NCBI GenBank assembly: GCA_914767715.1
Contig: OU612070.1
Span: forward strand, 5,535,501 to 5,599,500
Source: Membranipora membranacea
Lineage: Eukaryota > Bryozoa > Gymnolaemata > Cheilostomatida > Membraniporidae
DNA length: 64,000 bases
Direction: 5' to 3'
The notes under the pieces were generated by a model. It worked only from the letters and a program-made list of their open reading frames with translations, was not told where the DNA came from and ran no database searches. This document shows, piece after piece, positions 12,295 through 24,665 of this stretch. How positions within the stretch are numbered: position 1 is the first letter of the stretch; each line of letters begins with the position of its first letter. Position numbers and translations under genes: made by a program.

Positions 12295-13414
12295 CTGGAA
12301 TTAAAGATTTTTATGAGGGTGGTGGTGAACAATTTTGTGGGTGATGACAAGCAATAGAAATTTAGATCTGGATCTGGTGGGTAGGGGTCGTACCTGTGAG
12401 ACATTTCGCACAGCAATAGTGAATGTCCTCGGGAATGCGCTGTTTGATAAAGCAAAGAAAAATGAGTTACAAGAATCGAGCTCCTCTGTTTGAAAGCATG
12501 GATGAGTATGGCAGAGTGGCATTTGGGAACAAATTTTCTGATCGATCAATCATTGAACTGTTCCTAACACAAGCATCCATATAATAAGGAAATTGCAATA
12601 GCTTAATGTAAAGATAAAATTGGATGATAGAAACGTAGTATCTATCTTGTTCTTATCAGGTTATTTGGGAAAACAGAGTTTCTTCTTCTGTTATTTTGAC
12701 CTCAAACACTCCACAGAGCATAAAATATGGCGTTCTAAGAGCTTATTTAAGTTTTCTCTCAAAATTTCCTACAGAAGGTAGAAAGCGCCCCTGCCAACAG
12801 ACTTTAACACTTTGTCACATTCCTTTTCAGTTCATGGCATACTAATAAATCATTCTCATTCCTGATGTTGTCTCGAATGAATTAAACATGACAGATCATT
12901 GCTGTAGCAGGAAATACTTACAAAGTCCTGGAGCTGTTACATGTTGATGAAACTTATCCCTGAAAAGAAGTCGAAGATTTACTGCCAACATACTTTCTCT
13001 ACTTGTACTATCTTAAATTTAGCACAGGTGAGCAGAGCAACACTACCTATCGGTACTAACATTGAAAGAACTAATAATGTCCAATCATTAATAAGGACAA
13101 ACAAAGTGTTGTCAGAAGGCTTATAAGCTACATAAGCAGTTAGATTTGAATAATCGAGTAAGGAGAAATATTGGGACAATTATTTACAATAGATAATGTA
13201 GATAGGTGAAATAAGAAGAATAAACATTTTGTGTGGCAAAATAAGTAGTTTTATTTATCTATTTTTAATTACCGGAGGACACCTAAGCGTGATGAACTTT
13301 GGCATAGCAACGTTAATGCTGAGGTTTGACCATGAAATGTCAACCCATAAATTTAAAAAGTTTTTTATTTAAGTAATGTACAAAGCAATTGGTGAAACAG
13401 GCTTTCATGTCACC
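12295..13414. other. Intergenic, no recognisable gene
   Basis: Only short unrelated reading frames; no motif, repeat or splice-paired exon recognised. Confidence 0.5.
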
Positions 13415-13665
13415 TGTTAGAAGGTAGTCTAGTTGGTTAGAATGCCTGCCCTCCAATGCGCAAGCATTGAAGGTCTCGGGTTCTTCTCTGCAGTCTACTG
13501 ACTACTGGCCTCAATTGACACCCAAGGTGTGCCCTGACCTGCCTGCAAACTTAGAGCAATTTGGCGCCGAATATGGCAGCCGCGCTCTGTATTACACAGT
13601 CTTCGGACAGAGGCGAAATTGCGAGCTTAACCCCTGCAATTTGTTACCCGCAATTTAAGATCAGG
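13415..13665 (+). mobile_element. tRNA-derived SINE, second copy
   Basis: Same family as 8601-8866: A-box region TAGTCTAGTTGGTTAGAATG, a decayed B box (GGGTTCTTCTC), and the same body, with GACCTGCCTGCAAACTTAGA aligning to GACCTGCCTGCATACAGAGA. It is more diverged in the pol III boxes, so it is probably older. Confidence 0.7.
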
Positions 13666-13829
13666 TACACAATCCAAGCATATTGGAGGTAGATTAGGCA
13701 TAAGAAATGGCATAAAGACAATACCAAAGTGATTAAAGCTACCGTAAATCTGTAACAAACTCAGATCCTTTGAATAAGCAATGCCTCTAAGCTCTATTGC
13801 TGCAGCATTGCTCTGCCAACGTTATATAA

Positions 13830-13843
13830 GGGGGGGGGGGGGG
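13830..13843. repeat. Poly-G tract (14 bases)
   Basis: Uninterrupted G run. Similar C or G runs occur at about 264, 16,810, 26,540 and 29,727. They are likely length-variable. Confidence 0.9.
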
Positions 13844-14244
13844 AGGAGTATGTTGAGGAAACTGGGTATCACATATCATAAGACAGATGGAAGTGTGTTG
13901 ATTGGTGTAAGCGTGTATTTTAGAATTAAAGGATGAGTGGTGAAGTGATTAGGATTAAATACAGTCTTTTATCTGGAGACATCCAGGAAGACGGTCACTT
14001 AATCACTTTTCATCTCTTCATTTTTGTTGACTTATTGCCAAAATAGAAGACATCACTCTGAGGTTTATATCTTGGTAATTTATTGGTTCAACAGTAAAAA
14101 TATATTTATATGTTTTAAATCGTTATGCATTCAGGCAGATCACTCCTTGCGTTATAGCCAAACTCCGTCTAGCAAATATAAGCACAATGTGTGGTGTGGG
14201 TGTCAATGAGTTAAGTAATCACCATAGCCGGGAGAAGGAACATC

Positions 14245-14288
14245 ATGGCGAATGGATATAAAGATGTGGGATCTTCTGAAAAAGAAAG
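14245..14288 (+). pseudogene. Orphan first exon of the membrane-protein family
   Basis: ATG, then 14 codons plus two bases, reading MANGYKDVGSSEKE, followed by a GTAAGC donor. It aligns with exon 1 of paralogue B (29,269-29,291): KDVGSSEKE here against EDMGSTEKE there, and it ends in the same phase. No exons 2-13 follow before 29 kb. It is either the surviving first exon of a lost copy or an alternative upstream first exon that could splice to exon 2 of B at 30,088, since the phase is compatible. In B the equivalent longer start is closed by an in-frame TAA, so translation there starts at the internal Met. Confidence 0.65.
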
Positions 14289-16247
14289 GTAAGCTTCCTG
14301 TGATAATCTTTTGATAGTTCTATCATTGAGAGTCATAGATTTAACAATAAACCTAGCCAGGACACTATAGGAGGCATTGCATTCATGTTCTTTGGCATTT
14401 AATTCTGGGTGATGTTACGAGGTTGGATTCTGTAGAAACATCGGTGTTATTATTAACTTGCTGTCCATGTAGCAGGTTATTTATTTGCGACTCAATTAAT
14501 TTCGATCGGATTTCGAGTTTGAAAGTTGCAGTAGATTAAGCAGCTTATCTCGTACTTGCCTGAAAGCCCAGGTTTTTGGCTCAATAACTAGCAAATAATT
14601 CATAACAAATCTTTCAAGTAGCTAATAACAGTTGTCTACTCAAAATTTGCTTTCCATATGTTGAAAAACAAAAATCAAATATTGCAAATATTAGTCTTTA
14701 TCATCAACTTTTTGTATTTTCCTTTCTTGTCTATTAATTTACTGGGAGTTGCCATTTTTACTGCCACTGGATGTTGGCGTCTACATTGCGATGTCTGTCT
14801 TCTGCTGGTAGGCTGTTAACACATTTGCATGGATTTGAATTCCATTATACTTTCTAAGACTGCATCAGGGTATTGTCAACCAAATATAAGTGGTTGATGA
14901 TAAAATGCCTCTACCAGCTATCCCGCCACAGTTTGATCGCTTAAATTAGGGGGTTGATTGAGTTGATGAAGCTCATTGTTAGCTCAGTGGTGTATTGATG
15001 CTGTTTCATTGTCGGGAGAAAGCTTTTTGTGATGTGGAGTTTGAGGTGAATTCAAATTTACATTCTAGTTTTTGGTTGATGCTTGTTGTGAATTGGTGAA
15101 ATTTATGTCGTGAAACCCTTGAAGACTCATAGCCTATGTATCCTAGCTAAAAATGACAACAATATGGTGTATAGCTTGAAGTTTGGACATTGCAGCAAAG
15201 TTAGAAATCAGTCTTTAGGTTCAATATTATGGAATGAATTATGGCCCATTATGGGTATGTATGTCTGTAAGAAAAGTGTCATCATAACATATAGAGATAA
15301 TGAGTGTTCGGCATCCAGCTGTTCACGATTTTCCCAGTGTTCCAGTGAATCGAAAACCACAGGCACTATATTTATCATTGAAGTGTCCCCTCTGTATATC
15401 CTTACTCTGCGATATTTTCACAGAGTAAGGAGGTGTTCTGCCAACGGAGTCTGAACTTTTATGAAAGAAAATGCATCTTGAAACAAACCCCATTCCCCAA
15501 TGGTATGGCTTCAGATTTGTTATAGTTGGCACTAAAGTGTCAGTATCACCTGTGGGTTGTATCAAGCAATGTAGGATTTGTAGGATGACAAAAGCTTTGG
15601 TTTAATTCAGTTGGTACCATCTGAACCCGGTTGGTATTCACTATAAATTTCTAATATAATTGCCAGAATTGTGTCTGGTTCAGAAACACAGGACATGAGT
15701 GCAGGATAAATCCTTAGTTTCAGATCATAATGCCTTGTCTAGTAGGGCAGCATACCAGTGAACCTATTTGTTACCTCAAATCTACGCAAATAGAACTACA
15801 GTAAGCCTGAGCTCTGTACTCATCGAAAGTTTGATTATATCAGGATCAAATTTGAATTAGAAAGCATACTTGAAAATACTCAGATGTTTTCTTTTGTGGA
15901 AGCAATGATGATCATTCAAAGAAATCGAGAAGGGCTAAAGCTTGTGCATGAAACAATAAGCAATGGTCCAAACATCTTCAGGTTACAGTAAGACTTTTGG
16001 TCAAATAATTTTTTCCCAGGCAATTTATAATTAGACTCTTTGTAGTAGCAAGGTTTAATCACAGCTATTGAACCAACTTCACTACAGTAACACCATTCAA
16101 ATCTCAACAGCCATACTCACATTCACATTTGACCACCAGATTTTCTCTTATCAAATGGTTTGCCTTCAAGCCTTCTATCATATAGTAAAGCGAGGTGGAA
16201 GAATGTGAACAAAGAATAGAAAAAAATGGTTGTCCACTCTCACTTAG
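14289..16247. other. Intergenic or intronic, no recognisable gene
   Basis: The longest plus-strand frame here (about 15,110-15,454) has no domain signature and no splice context. Nothing else recognised. Confidence 0.5.
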
Positions 16248-16690
16248 GTTTGTCATGGTAGTTTTAAATGACCTGTCATGACCATGTTCACCACATTCGT
16301 AATTTTATGTAGATGGTTTAGTCGCACACTGCAAACGGTACAGATATAAAAATATCAAATGAGGACCTCGAATCGTGATTCATTTGAATGTAGCGGCACA
16401 TTATGCTTCAAAATGTTTATGCCATCAACAGTTGAGCTTCACTTCAATGACCAAAAAGTAAAATCATGGTAGTCCCAGTAAATTATTTAGTTAGGCACAT
16501 AGTTTTTAATGACCAGTCATGACCGATGTGACCACATTCCTTAGTTATATAAAGGTGATTCATTAACACACTAAGAACAAATACAGATACAAGAACTAGG
16601 ATAGTTTATCATCATCTGAGGACCTCTGAGCCATGATTCAACTTAACCATGGCTGCACATTATCTCTTAAATGTTTATGAAATGAGGCTT
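16248..16690. repeat. Diverged tandem duplication, about 245 bases per unit
   Basis: Two consecutive units share the order TTTTAATGACC(T/A)GTCATGACC, a CCACATTC block, GAGGACCTC followed by ATGATTCA-like sequence, and GCACATTAT followed by AAATGTTTATG. The second unit starts near 16,495. Strong divergence indicates an old duplication. No coding content. Confidence 0.65.
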
Positions 16691-17629
16691 CACGGACGAA
16701 TCTTAAAACACCTCAATTACAAAATTACCCTATTATTCAGCCGTCTAACAAATAACATAATATATGTTCTTCACATTGTGTAGCTGTATCTGGCATATTT
16801 ATCCATGCAACCCCCCCCCCTCCCCAATACACACTTATCAAACCCTCAAAAAATAATCTCATCACCAAACCAGGACTTTATTCCCTTCAGAATCTAGCTC
16901 AACGTACCTAAAGCAAATAACATTGTAACACAAACACCTGGCAAACTGTTGCTGGTTGTTGACTTGACTATATCACCCCTCTATCCTCTCTCCTTCAACA
17001 AGGTTGCTCGGTCAACTCTCGATTATCTACCCGGAAAATTAGTACACGATGAATGGCATATCTGACCTGAGAACAATGAAAAACCATTAACCAACACTTT
17101 GACTTAAAGGGCAACCAAGGTTTCAAACAACTTCTCTTTGATGGCCATTGATTAATAGCAGATTGCACCTTCTGCATAGGGAAAAAGACAAAATATAATT
17201 CGGATGATTATTCAGCCAGAATTCTTGTCAAACATTTCTATCATCAGGTACTCAAACTCAGCTAAAACAGAATACCACATAGCAGCTTCCTGTTCCTGTT
17301 ATTATTTAGCCTGTGCTCTATAATTCTTACAGCAAAGTCTTGGAACCTCCCCTAAACTGAAGTGTTACCCAGCTTTGAGTCAGCAACTACTTCGAGTTTT
17401 GCATCGCGTAATGCACAAAGCTGATGCTGCCCAGCATATTATTTGCTACCCATTAATGCATTGCTGCGAAACCTTGGTTGCCCTTTAAAAGAGTACAAAC
17501 TAATATTCCAGCTAGGAGGCTTAAATTTCACATACTGATCAATGAAGGTCTGAACCTGGTGCCTATTTAGTCTTGAGGACCCTTGTTCAACGCTGCTGCC
17601 TCAGCTCCATATTATGGCAGCAGTTTTTT

Positions 17630-18990
17630 TAGAGAATGGTTTTTTGACCGTATAAAACCATGTTTATACATCACCGCTCCAAAATTTATATGAGCTTAAT
17701 TTTCAGGCAATCTGGAGTCCAACAGTATAAAAACTGCAGCTGTCAGACGTTTTGATGCCTTGCTGCTGCTCAAAAGAAACTGTGGTTGTACATCAGATTG
17801 TTTTTTTTCCAATTTTTAACCGAGCACAAAAACGCCAACATTAGATTTATTGATTTATTGTTATAGCGACGACCCTTGTATGGTATAGAGAACACATTAC
17901 GTGATGTAGTGCATGCTTCGGTAGCTTAACCAAAAGGTATTGCTTCACAGCCTAAATGAATATGTGGGTCAGAGGTAGAGTCCTTGGGTAATGAACCGAA
18001 TATCACTGGTTAAAATCCATTTCTGGGCATGTTTTGTACCAACTTTATGCTTGGGACACGGATAGGGTTGTTAGTGTTTGAGAAATAAAATACATGGGCC
18101 AAAGGCTGAGGAGAAAAGAATTATTACCAGTCAAAGAAGCTCACTAGTGATTTGAAATGTGATGCTATTTATTTTGAGAAATCTGATCCATCTCTTCTGC
18201 CAGTCGTAACAACATTGAGGTGGCAGTTTTAAAAGTGAATGGATATTTGGCCTTGAAAATAATGTCTGATTTTTCTGCTTCTAAACTTATACGAGCGTAA
18301 CTTATACCCACTAGGGAATATAGTGGTATATTAGATTATTCTGTCAGACAGCCAATGATCATGCTGCTGCTGTCCAAAAGAGAATGCATTACAGTTGTTT
18401 TTTATACGAGAACGGTTTTTTGACATCGGAAAATACTGATATAATCCAACAGCTTCAAAGAATACATGCTACAGGCAAAATTAAATCAAACAGCATATAA
18501 ATTGAAGCTGTCAGACAATTTTAGTCTTGATGCTGTTCGAAAGAAAATATGGTAATACATCATTATATTGGCTGCTGCAAAAATGTTCACGTTTATTTAT
18601 TTGCAGCTAATAGCAGTGATCCTTCTACAATATAGCATGGACCAGGAATAATTGACTGTATGCATGCATACATCGGAAGGGGATTTTAGTTTAGGATATC
18701 AAATCATTACACCGTATCGGGTGGGTGGGTAACTGGGTGGTTGAGTCCTTCTGCCCCACACCTATATTCTATCAGAATGGTTTTGTGACCTCACCGCTTC
18801 AAACCTTATACCAGCGTAGTCTACACGGCAGTCTAATAGCATAAAAATGACACACTTAGAGTCAATGGCATTGCTGCTGCTCAAAAGAAAATTTGGTTAC
18901 ACTGCAGCTTGCAAGTTTTAGCCACTCACAAATGTCAATGTTTGATTTATAAAACCTCTAATCAGTTATACTTGGTGCAGTATGTTATAG
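17630..18990. repeat. Old tandem array with recurring GAATGGTTTTTTGACC blocks
   Basis: Four diverged blocks start near 17,634, 18,238, 18,411 and 18,776. Each has a GAA(T/C)GGTTTTTTGACC-like start, then a 'CTTATACGAGCGTAA'-like segment, a CTGTCAGAC segment, a TTGCTGCTGCTCAAAAGAAA segment and, in two of them, a TTTATTTGCAGCTAATAGC-like tail. Spacing varies through deletions. No reading frame is conserved, so this is probably a decayed satellite or a multiplied transposon remnant. Confidence 0.6.
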
Positions 18991-19190
18991 AAGAACATAA
19001 CTACAGAGTTTGTACATCATTGCCAAGTTAATTCTGATTAATGCTCAATTACATTTTTTTGTTTGATACAGATGTTGTGGATCAGTGGTAGCTGTGCAGC
19101 AGGACAGTCATGAACAAGATTGCTGGATTACATCCAGGCTAAAAATCTTTTAGAACCCGGTTTACACTTAGGCCATGGAGTAAGGGGAGG

Positions 19191-19306
19191 GTTGGTACTA
19201 GACCAAGTTTGGTCCATTTGCCTGCATTCAGAGTTGATCCCGATCCACTAGCCACTAGCAACTTGAATGCAGGCAATTGGATTAAACTTGATCTAGGTCG
19301 GTACTG
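19191..19306. mobile_element. Palindromic MITE, CCTGCAT family
   Basis: The left arm, GTTGGTACTAGACCAAGTTT then TGCCTGCATTCAGAGTTG, is matched by the reverse complement of the right arm, AGTACCGACCTAGATCAAGT then TGCCTGCATTCAAGTTG. The complete palindrome is 116 bases, with longer ends than the copies at 5423 and 34,736. Confidence 0.8.
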
Positions 19307-20109
19307 TTGAACAATTATATGCAATGCTCCTGATCAAAAGGAAATGGGGTTATATTCTGCTGATTCACGCCATTTCAAGTGGTGCTGCATGGTTAGGATT
19401 TCAGCAGGCTACAAACTGTCCAGTTGTAGGTTCTAATTATTCACTCTGTGTAAACCAGTTATGAGTGATATTGTTGTGATTGATACCTCCTATCTTTCTA
19501 AACCATTATTCCAAGGTTTGAGATGACAAAAAAGGCTTGAAAAAAGCCACTTACCACCTTATCAAACGGTATCTCGCCACGAAACCACAGAGGGAACAAA
19601 CTTGTTCTAATAAAGCCCTAGATATCTGTCTCAAACCTTATCGCTTGTGTTTCAAATCCCGAAACCTTGTCAAAGGTTTGAGATCAGTGGGAGCACTAGG
19701 GTTGAGAAATGAATTTATCATTTGACAATTATTTACCAATGCAACAGAGATTAAATAATTATGTTATCTTTATGACAAAACTTGAACACTGATCTAAGGA
19801 ATTCCTCTTAATTCCCATCAATTACAACTATTTACTAACAGTAACAGCTGGAGTTCAGCAGTCAGATTAATGAAAATGTTACATATTGTAATTTAATGAG
19901 ATTTAAAATAAGTAGAGTAGGCTATTAAGGTGGTTAAGTCTGAGGTCGTGATGAGGAAAGCTTGAGGATTCTATTCTGAGTTTAGAGCATCTACTCTGCT
20001 TCGTCTATAAATAAAAAAAAGACATCAACAGTAACACAGGGTAATCGTAAAATGTCAGCGCCAGCGTCATAGTGAGCCGAAGTATAGGCCAATCTGTTGT
20101 TTGAATTCT

Positions 20110-21990
20110 GATATTTAAAAAAAGCGCGCTTACAAAAATGGAAGTCCATGCTGGAAACCGTTGGCACAGCTGGTGACAAAACTGATCCAACAAAACAAGA
20201 GACAACATGTGCAACACACACTGAACCAAGCCTGCTCATCTAGATTGTGGTGGAAAGCGCTAAACAATCTAGAAAATATAGATGACAAGAGACAGCCTGA
20301 CTTTCACTACATCGATGAAAAATGGCTTACCAATACAGAGGCTGCTGAAGCACTTAACCAGTACTTCACAACTGTAGGTGGTACAAGATCTGGCATAATG
20401 AGAGAGAACCCCCCAGTCTACACAGCACTAGAACCTATATCAATAGGGGAGGTTAAGAAAAAACTCTTTCAGCTAAATACTAAGAAATCCACCAATGCTG
20501 ATGACTATCCGGCCTGCTAGTCAGTATCCTGATATGTGGAAAATTGCCGATGTCAAGCCACTACGAAAATGTAAGTGTCCGACAACTCCTAAAGACTATA
20601 GACCGATATCGCTCTTATTTCATTTAGGCAAGTTAGCCGAAGATGTTATATTAGATGGCCTCAAACCAGTCATTACACCGTTGTTGAAAAGTAACCAATA
20701 CGCATATATCCCTGGCTTGGGCACTACTGATGCACTGATACATATGACGCACGAGTAGCTCGCTGGCCTCGACAAACTGTCCACATCACATATTCACATA
20801 TTGATGAAGGACTTTTCAAAAGCCTTCGACAAGCTCCATCCATCCATTCTGCTCTCTAAACTCGAGAAGTTTGGGATACAACATTCCCTCATAGACCTGA
20901 TTGAGAATTTCCTCACTGATAGGCACCAGAAAGTCTCAATGAATGCCTCTAGTTCCAGTGTCATGCCAATTACAGTCGGCGCGCCTCAGGGGACACGACT
21001 GGGACTTGGTTGTGGCTGGCCTTCGTTGATGACCTGCAACCAGCTTCTGGTGCCACAGTGAAATACGCTGATGATGTGACCACGTACGTTCCAGTCAGAA
21101 AGAAAGTCATCCATGACACCGACCCGCTCCAGAGTGCATTAGACTACTCAGTGCAATGGTGTGAAGACAACTCCATGTCTCTAAACGCTCCCAAAACTAC
21201 TGTACTCGACGTTGCGTTGGTGTCAAAACCTGACCTAATCTCAGTACCTACTATAAATGGCACTGACTTATCGAAGATATCTAGTACCAAACTCCTAGGT
21301 GTGGTTATAGATAGTAGACTCACATTTAGTGACCATGTCGACAAAATCGTCAACAAATGTAATAGCCTGAATTATTTTTTACAAAGCCTAAAGCGTTTAG
21401 ATGTTAATACGACTGGTTTACTAACTTTTTATTTTTCTAAGATTCATTCTAACATCACATATGCCTCTGCTGCATGGTTTCCTTTATTATCTGGGAATGA
21501 TAAATCAAAGATCGAGGGTATTGAGAGATTGAGCCTCACAATAATATACCCTGAACTGGGCAGTTACCGTCAGAGACTAGCCAAATCAAATGTGGTTCCG
21601 ATTTTAGATTTTCTACAGGTTTTAACTGACAGGCACTTTGACAAAGTCACCACAAACCCAAGCCATCCGTTGCAACATTTCTTAGTCAGGTGCCAACGTC
21701 ACAAGGACAAATCTGATATTTTCTATCCACCAATATGTAGAACGGAGAGATTCAAGAACTCGTTTTTAGTTTCTGGTATGAACAGGCGCCTGTAATGTCT
21801 CAACAATATATTTCTTTCTCATGCAGCATGGATTTTATCGTTTTTCACCGCCTGATCCAATCATTTTTAATACAACTGTTTTTTCTCCTTTTTTCAAAAG
21901 TCTAAATTTTTATTGTACGCACACATTTATATAATGCTAGGCATTCCTATGTGGCAAATTAAATCAATATCAAAAATTTAACCGTAGTGC
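20110..21990 (+). mobile_element. Non-LTR retrotransposon (Jockey/CR1/L2-like LINE), 5'-truncated and decayed
   Basis: A reverse-transcriptase reading frame can be followed through several breaks. Visible parts are the linker (about 20,161-20,515, SSRLWWKALNNL), the RPISLL region (about 20,610), motif A DFSKAFDKLHPSILL (about 20,813), motif B GAPQGTRLG (about 20,977), the catalytic YADD (about 21,065) and the C-terminal TERFKNSF region ending at TAA 21,793. There is a stop and internal deletion near 20,516, a TAG at 20,756, and a deletion plus frameshift near 21,005 between motifs B and C. The endonuclease domain is missing. The 3' end is probably near 21,985 (AAATTAAATCAATATCAAAA). Inactive; plus-strand orientation. 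Confidence 0.85.
21010..21795 (+). pseudogene. LINE reverse transcriptase, C-terminal part (261 codons open)
   Basis: The longest uninterrupted part of the LINE. It begins in the FVDDLQPA stretch, carries the catalytic KYADDVTTYVP motif within its first 30 residues, and continues through the thumb (STKLLGVVIDSRLTF) and the C-terminal region (SHPLQHFLV, RTERFKNSFL) typical of Jockey-superclade elements. The frame upstream is broken, so no functional enzyme can be made from this copy. Confidence 0.8.
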
Positions 21991-22099
21991 CACAATTTCA
22001 TAAATACTATATATTGTTTACTTTGTTTAGAAACTCAGTTTCTAAGGGTGTTATCCACTACATGTCTGCCCTCGACTAGGAGGATAAAATCTGGACAAC

Positions 22100-23850
22100 G
22101 TAGATCAGTTTAGAGGAATCGAAACACGGATAAGTGACTGTCCAGACTTTAATTGCAGGGGTCAAGACAATAGCGGCACAAATTAAAATACGTTGCAGGG
22201 GCAATTAGCGATAAGCCAACTTAAGACTTTTTAAAGTAAGTCGATAGTGAATGAAACCATAAGCCAGGTTTTAGTTTACGAAACGGACGAGGAATGACTG
22301 GTGTTGTTGAGTCCGCTTACCTTTCCAGGTGCATCTTCTAGGTGTCTGTCAAACATCCCTCTCTATTACTACACTAACCATTTCTATTTCTTTCTCTGTG
22401 CAGGGGCATCTGAAAAACATAAAATAAGTTGCAGTCAATCTCAATGTATCTTCATTTCAAAATTTATGGGGTGTGGTCCTACATTTGTGTCGGAGTTTTC
22501 TTCCTGTGAAAAAGTTACGACAAGACAACTTTGTGATTAGGAAATTTTTAGGCCTATGATTATTTGTCGACACAAGATATATATGTAGCCTGTGCAGGCT
22601 GTCGGGGTGGGTGGTGGAGGAAGGGGAACCCGGCTCTCCCACCCATCCCGGCAGGCTACCAAGGCTAACATTTATGCATGAATAAGATTGAATTTGATGT
22701 GAGATCCCTTCTAGCATTATGCGCAGTGGGATAATGACTTTCAAAGTTTATCAATTGATGAATTGAAAGTAAGTGGCTGTCCAGGGTTTATCTGCGGGAG
22801 TCCAGCCATATAGCGGATGAGCATCTAATTGAGATCACCCTCAAGAAGACTTACTCTCGACACAAAATCAAATCTGTGGCAGGGGCGATGAGAAGAGTGA
22901 AAACTTTATTACAAACTTTATCCTTGTTAGACCATGACCATGAAAAGGCCAGGAGAATATTTAAATACTTTTTATGGGCAGTCAATAAATAGTGTATGAA
23001 ACCATTAGCCAGTTTTTAGTTTACAAAACAGATGAGGAATGACTGGTTCAGCTTACCTTTCCAGGTGCATCTTCTAGGTGTCTATCGCGCATCCCTCTCC
23101 ATTGCTACACTCTCTATTTCTCTCTCTGCGCATGGGCATCTGAAGATTATTAAAAAATCGCTGTGAATGTTGAAGCATCATCATTTCAAAACAGGTAGAT
23201 ATTCATCTTTCTGCTTTGTTTGTGTTAGAGCTTCCTTCCTGCGAAAAAGTTAGGAGAAGAAATATTTGTGATTAGCTAATTTCTAGATATTCATCAGTCA
23301 GTCAGAAAAGCCGCTCGCAAGACAAATTTGATGCGAGGTCCTCTCTTGCGTTATGCACATTGGGATACCCGATTTTCAAATATATCAGTTATAGAATTGA
23401 AAGAATGGTAAGAGGCTGTCCACGATTTATCCACACTTCATCTGCAGGAGTCCCGAGAAATAGTGAGTGAGTCTCTAATTAAAACCACCCTCAGTATTAT
23501 AATACTCTAGACACAGATGAAAATCTGTGGCAGGGGTGGTCGGAGGAGACAGAGTAAAATTACATTGTTAATTTATGCTTGTTAGACTATGACAAGGCGA
23601 AGACAATATTTGAAGAATTTTCAAAGTAATTCAATGGTGTATAAAACCATTAGGCGAATAATCAAACCATCAAAACAAATCCCATGGGGGATGACTGGTG
23701 TCCTTGATTAAACTTACCTTTTCATTCGATGTTACAGGTGTTTTTTACCAAGCATTACTCTCCATAACCACACACACAATTTCTTTGTTTACAGCTCTGC
23801 GCCAGGGCATCTGAAAAATATTAAATAAGTCGTGGTCAGTGAGTGGTATT
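22100..23850. repeat. Three-unit diverged tandem array, roughly 640-740 bases per unit
   Basis: Units begin near 22,134, 22,773 and 23,412 with G(T/A)G(A/G)CTGTCCA. Each continues with a GGCAGGGG-like block, an ACCATTAG or CCATAAGCC block, GAGGAATGACTGG, CTTACCTTTCCAGGTGCATC (units 1 and 2) and GGGCATCTGAA with a following ATTAAATAAGT. Unit 1 carries the hairpin at 22,586-22,661. The third unit is truncated. No open frame is shared between units. Confidence 0.7.
22586..22661. repeat. GC-rich hairpin inside tandem unit 1
   Basis: GTAGCCTGTGCAGGCTGTCG and GGGTGGGTGG on the left are mirrored by CCCACCCATCCCGGCAGGCT on the right, making a stem-loop of about 76 bases. It is absent from units 2 and 3 and so inserted later; possibly a tiny MITE. 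Confidence 0.6.
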
Positions 23851-23896
23851 TTCCAAGTCTACTAATGACTGCAGGGGCTCTTTGTCACTTTATCAA

Positions 23897-24280
23897 GTAT
23901 AGTTGTCCGATCACAATTTTTGTAAGGACAGAAAACTGCAAATTTCAGAATGATAACGTATCCTAATTCTATCTACGCAGCTGATTTTGGCAAAAGGGAC
24001 AGAAGTTACTCATATCATTACCTAAACATGAGCAGACACCTACTACTGATTTAGGATGCACTAATCTTCCTGGCAATTATAGTTCACCGCCCGTTCAATA
24101 TGAGAGATCAGAAAAGTATACATTGTCTGTATGTTTTTTGTTTATGCGTGATTGTCTTCTCACATGAACAAAATGTAAACAGAGTATAGTTGTCCGATCA
24201 CAATTTTTGTAAGGATAGAAAACTGCAAATGTCAGAAAGATAATGCATCCTGATTCTGTCTGCGCTGTTGATTTTAGAAT
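23897..24280. repeat. Tandem repeat, 287-base spacing
   Basis: GTATAGTTGTCCGATCACAA and the following roughly 95 bases at 23,897 recur at 24,184 with few changes. Non-coding. Confidence 0.75.
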
Positions 24281-24529
24281 GATGACATATGATTAATACG
24301 GCACATTAATAGTAGCTGACAAGCAAATTTACATGGTGTTTGTTTTTGTTGGGCTGAACAAAAATGAAATTTGACACAAACCTGGTGAAAGAACTAATAC
24401 CCAGTGCTGTCTGCTGTTCTGCAGGGTTTGACATTTTTTTACTATTACAATACTTTCCACCAATAGTCTAAAACATAAAGGGTGTAAATTAATCAGCAGT
24501 GTATACATCTAAATAGATGTAATATTCAT

Positions 24530-24665
24530 AAAATACATTTATATAAGTGATATACATCCTGTCCCAATGATTTGATGGCCTTGTCGTCAAGTATATAATA
24601 TATACTTGACAGCAAGGCTATCAAAACATAGGGGACAGGATGTATATCACTTATATATGTATTTT
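24530..24665. mobile_element. Near-perfect palindromic MITE
   Basis: The left half, containing AAGTGATATACATCCTGTCC and CTTGTCGTCAAGTATATA, is mirrored by the right half, containing TATACTTGACAGCAAG and GGACAGGATGTATATCACTT. Stem length is about 65 bases with almost no loop. The high identity of the arms suggests a young insertion or an active hairpin-forming element. The ends are AT-rich, so a target duplication cannot be called. Confidence 0.75.

Noticed and set aside
15110-15454. A 114-codon open frame
   Set aside because: No domain, no splice context, no homologue in the window; its length is compatible with chance.
17630-24280. CRISPR array
   Set aside because: The repeats are hundreds of bases long, diverged and lack regular spacers; the genome is eukaryotic.
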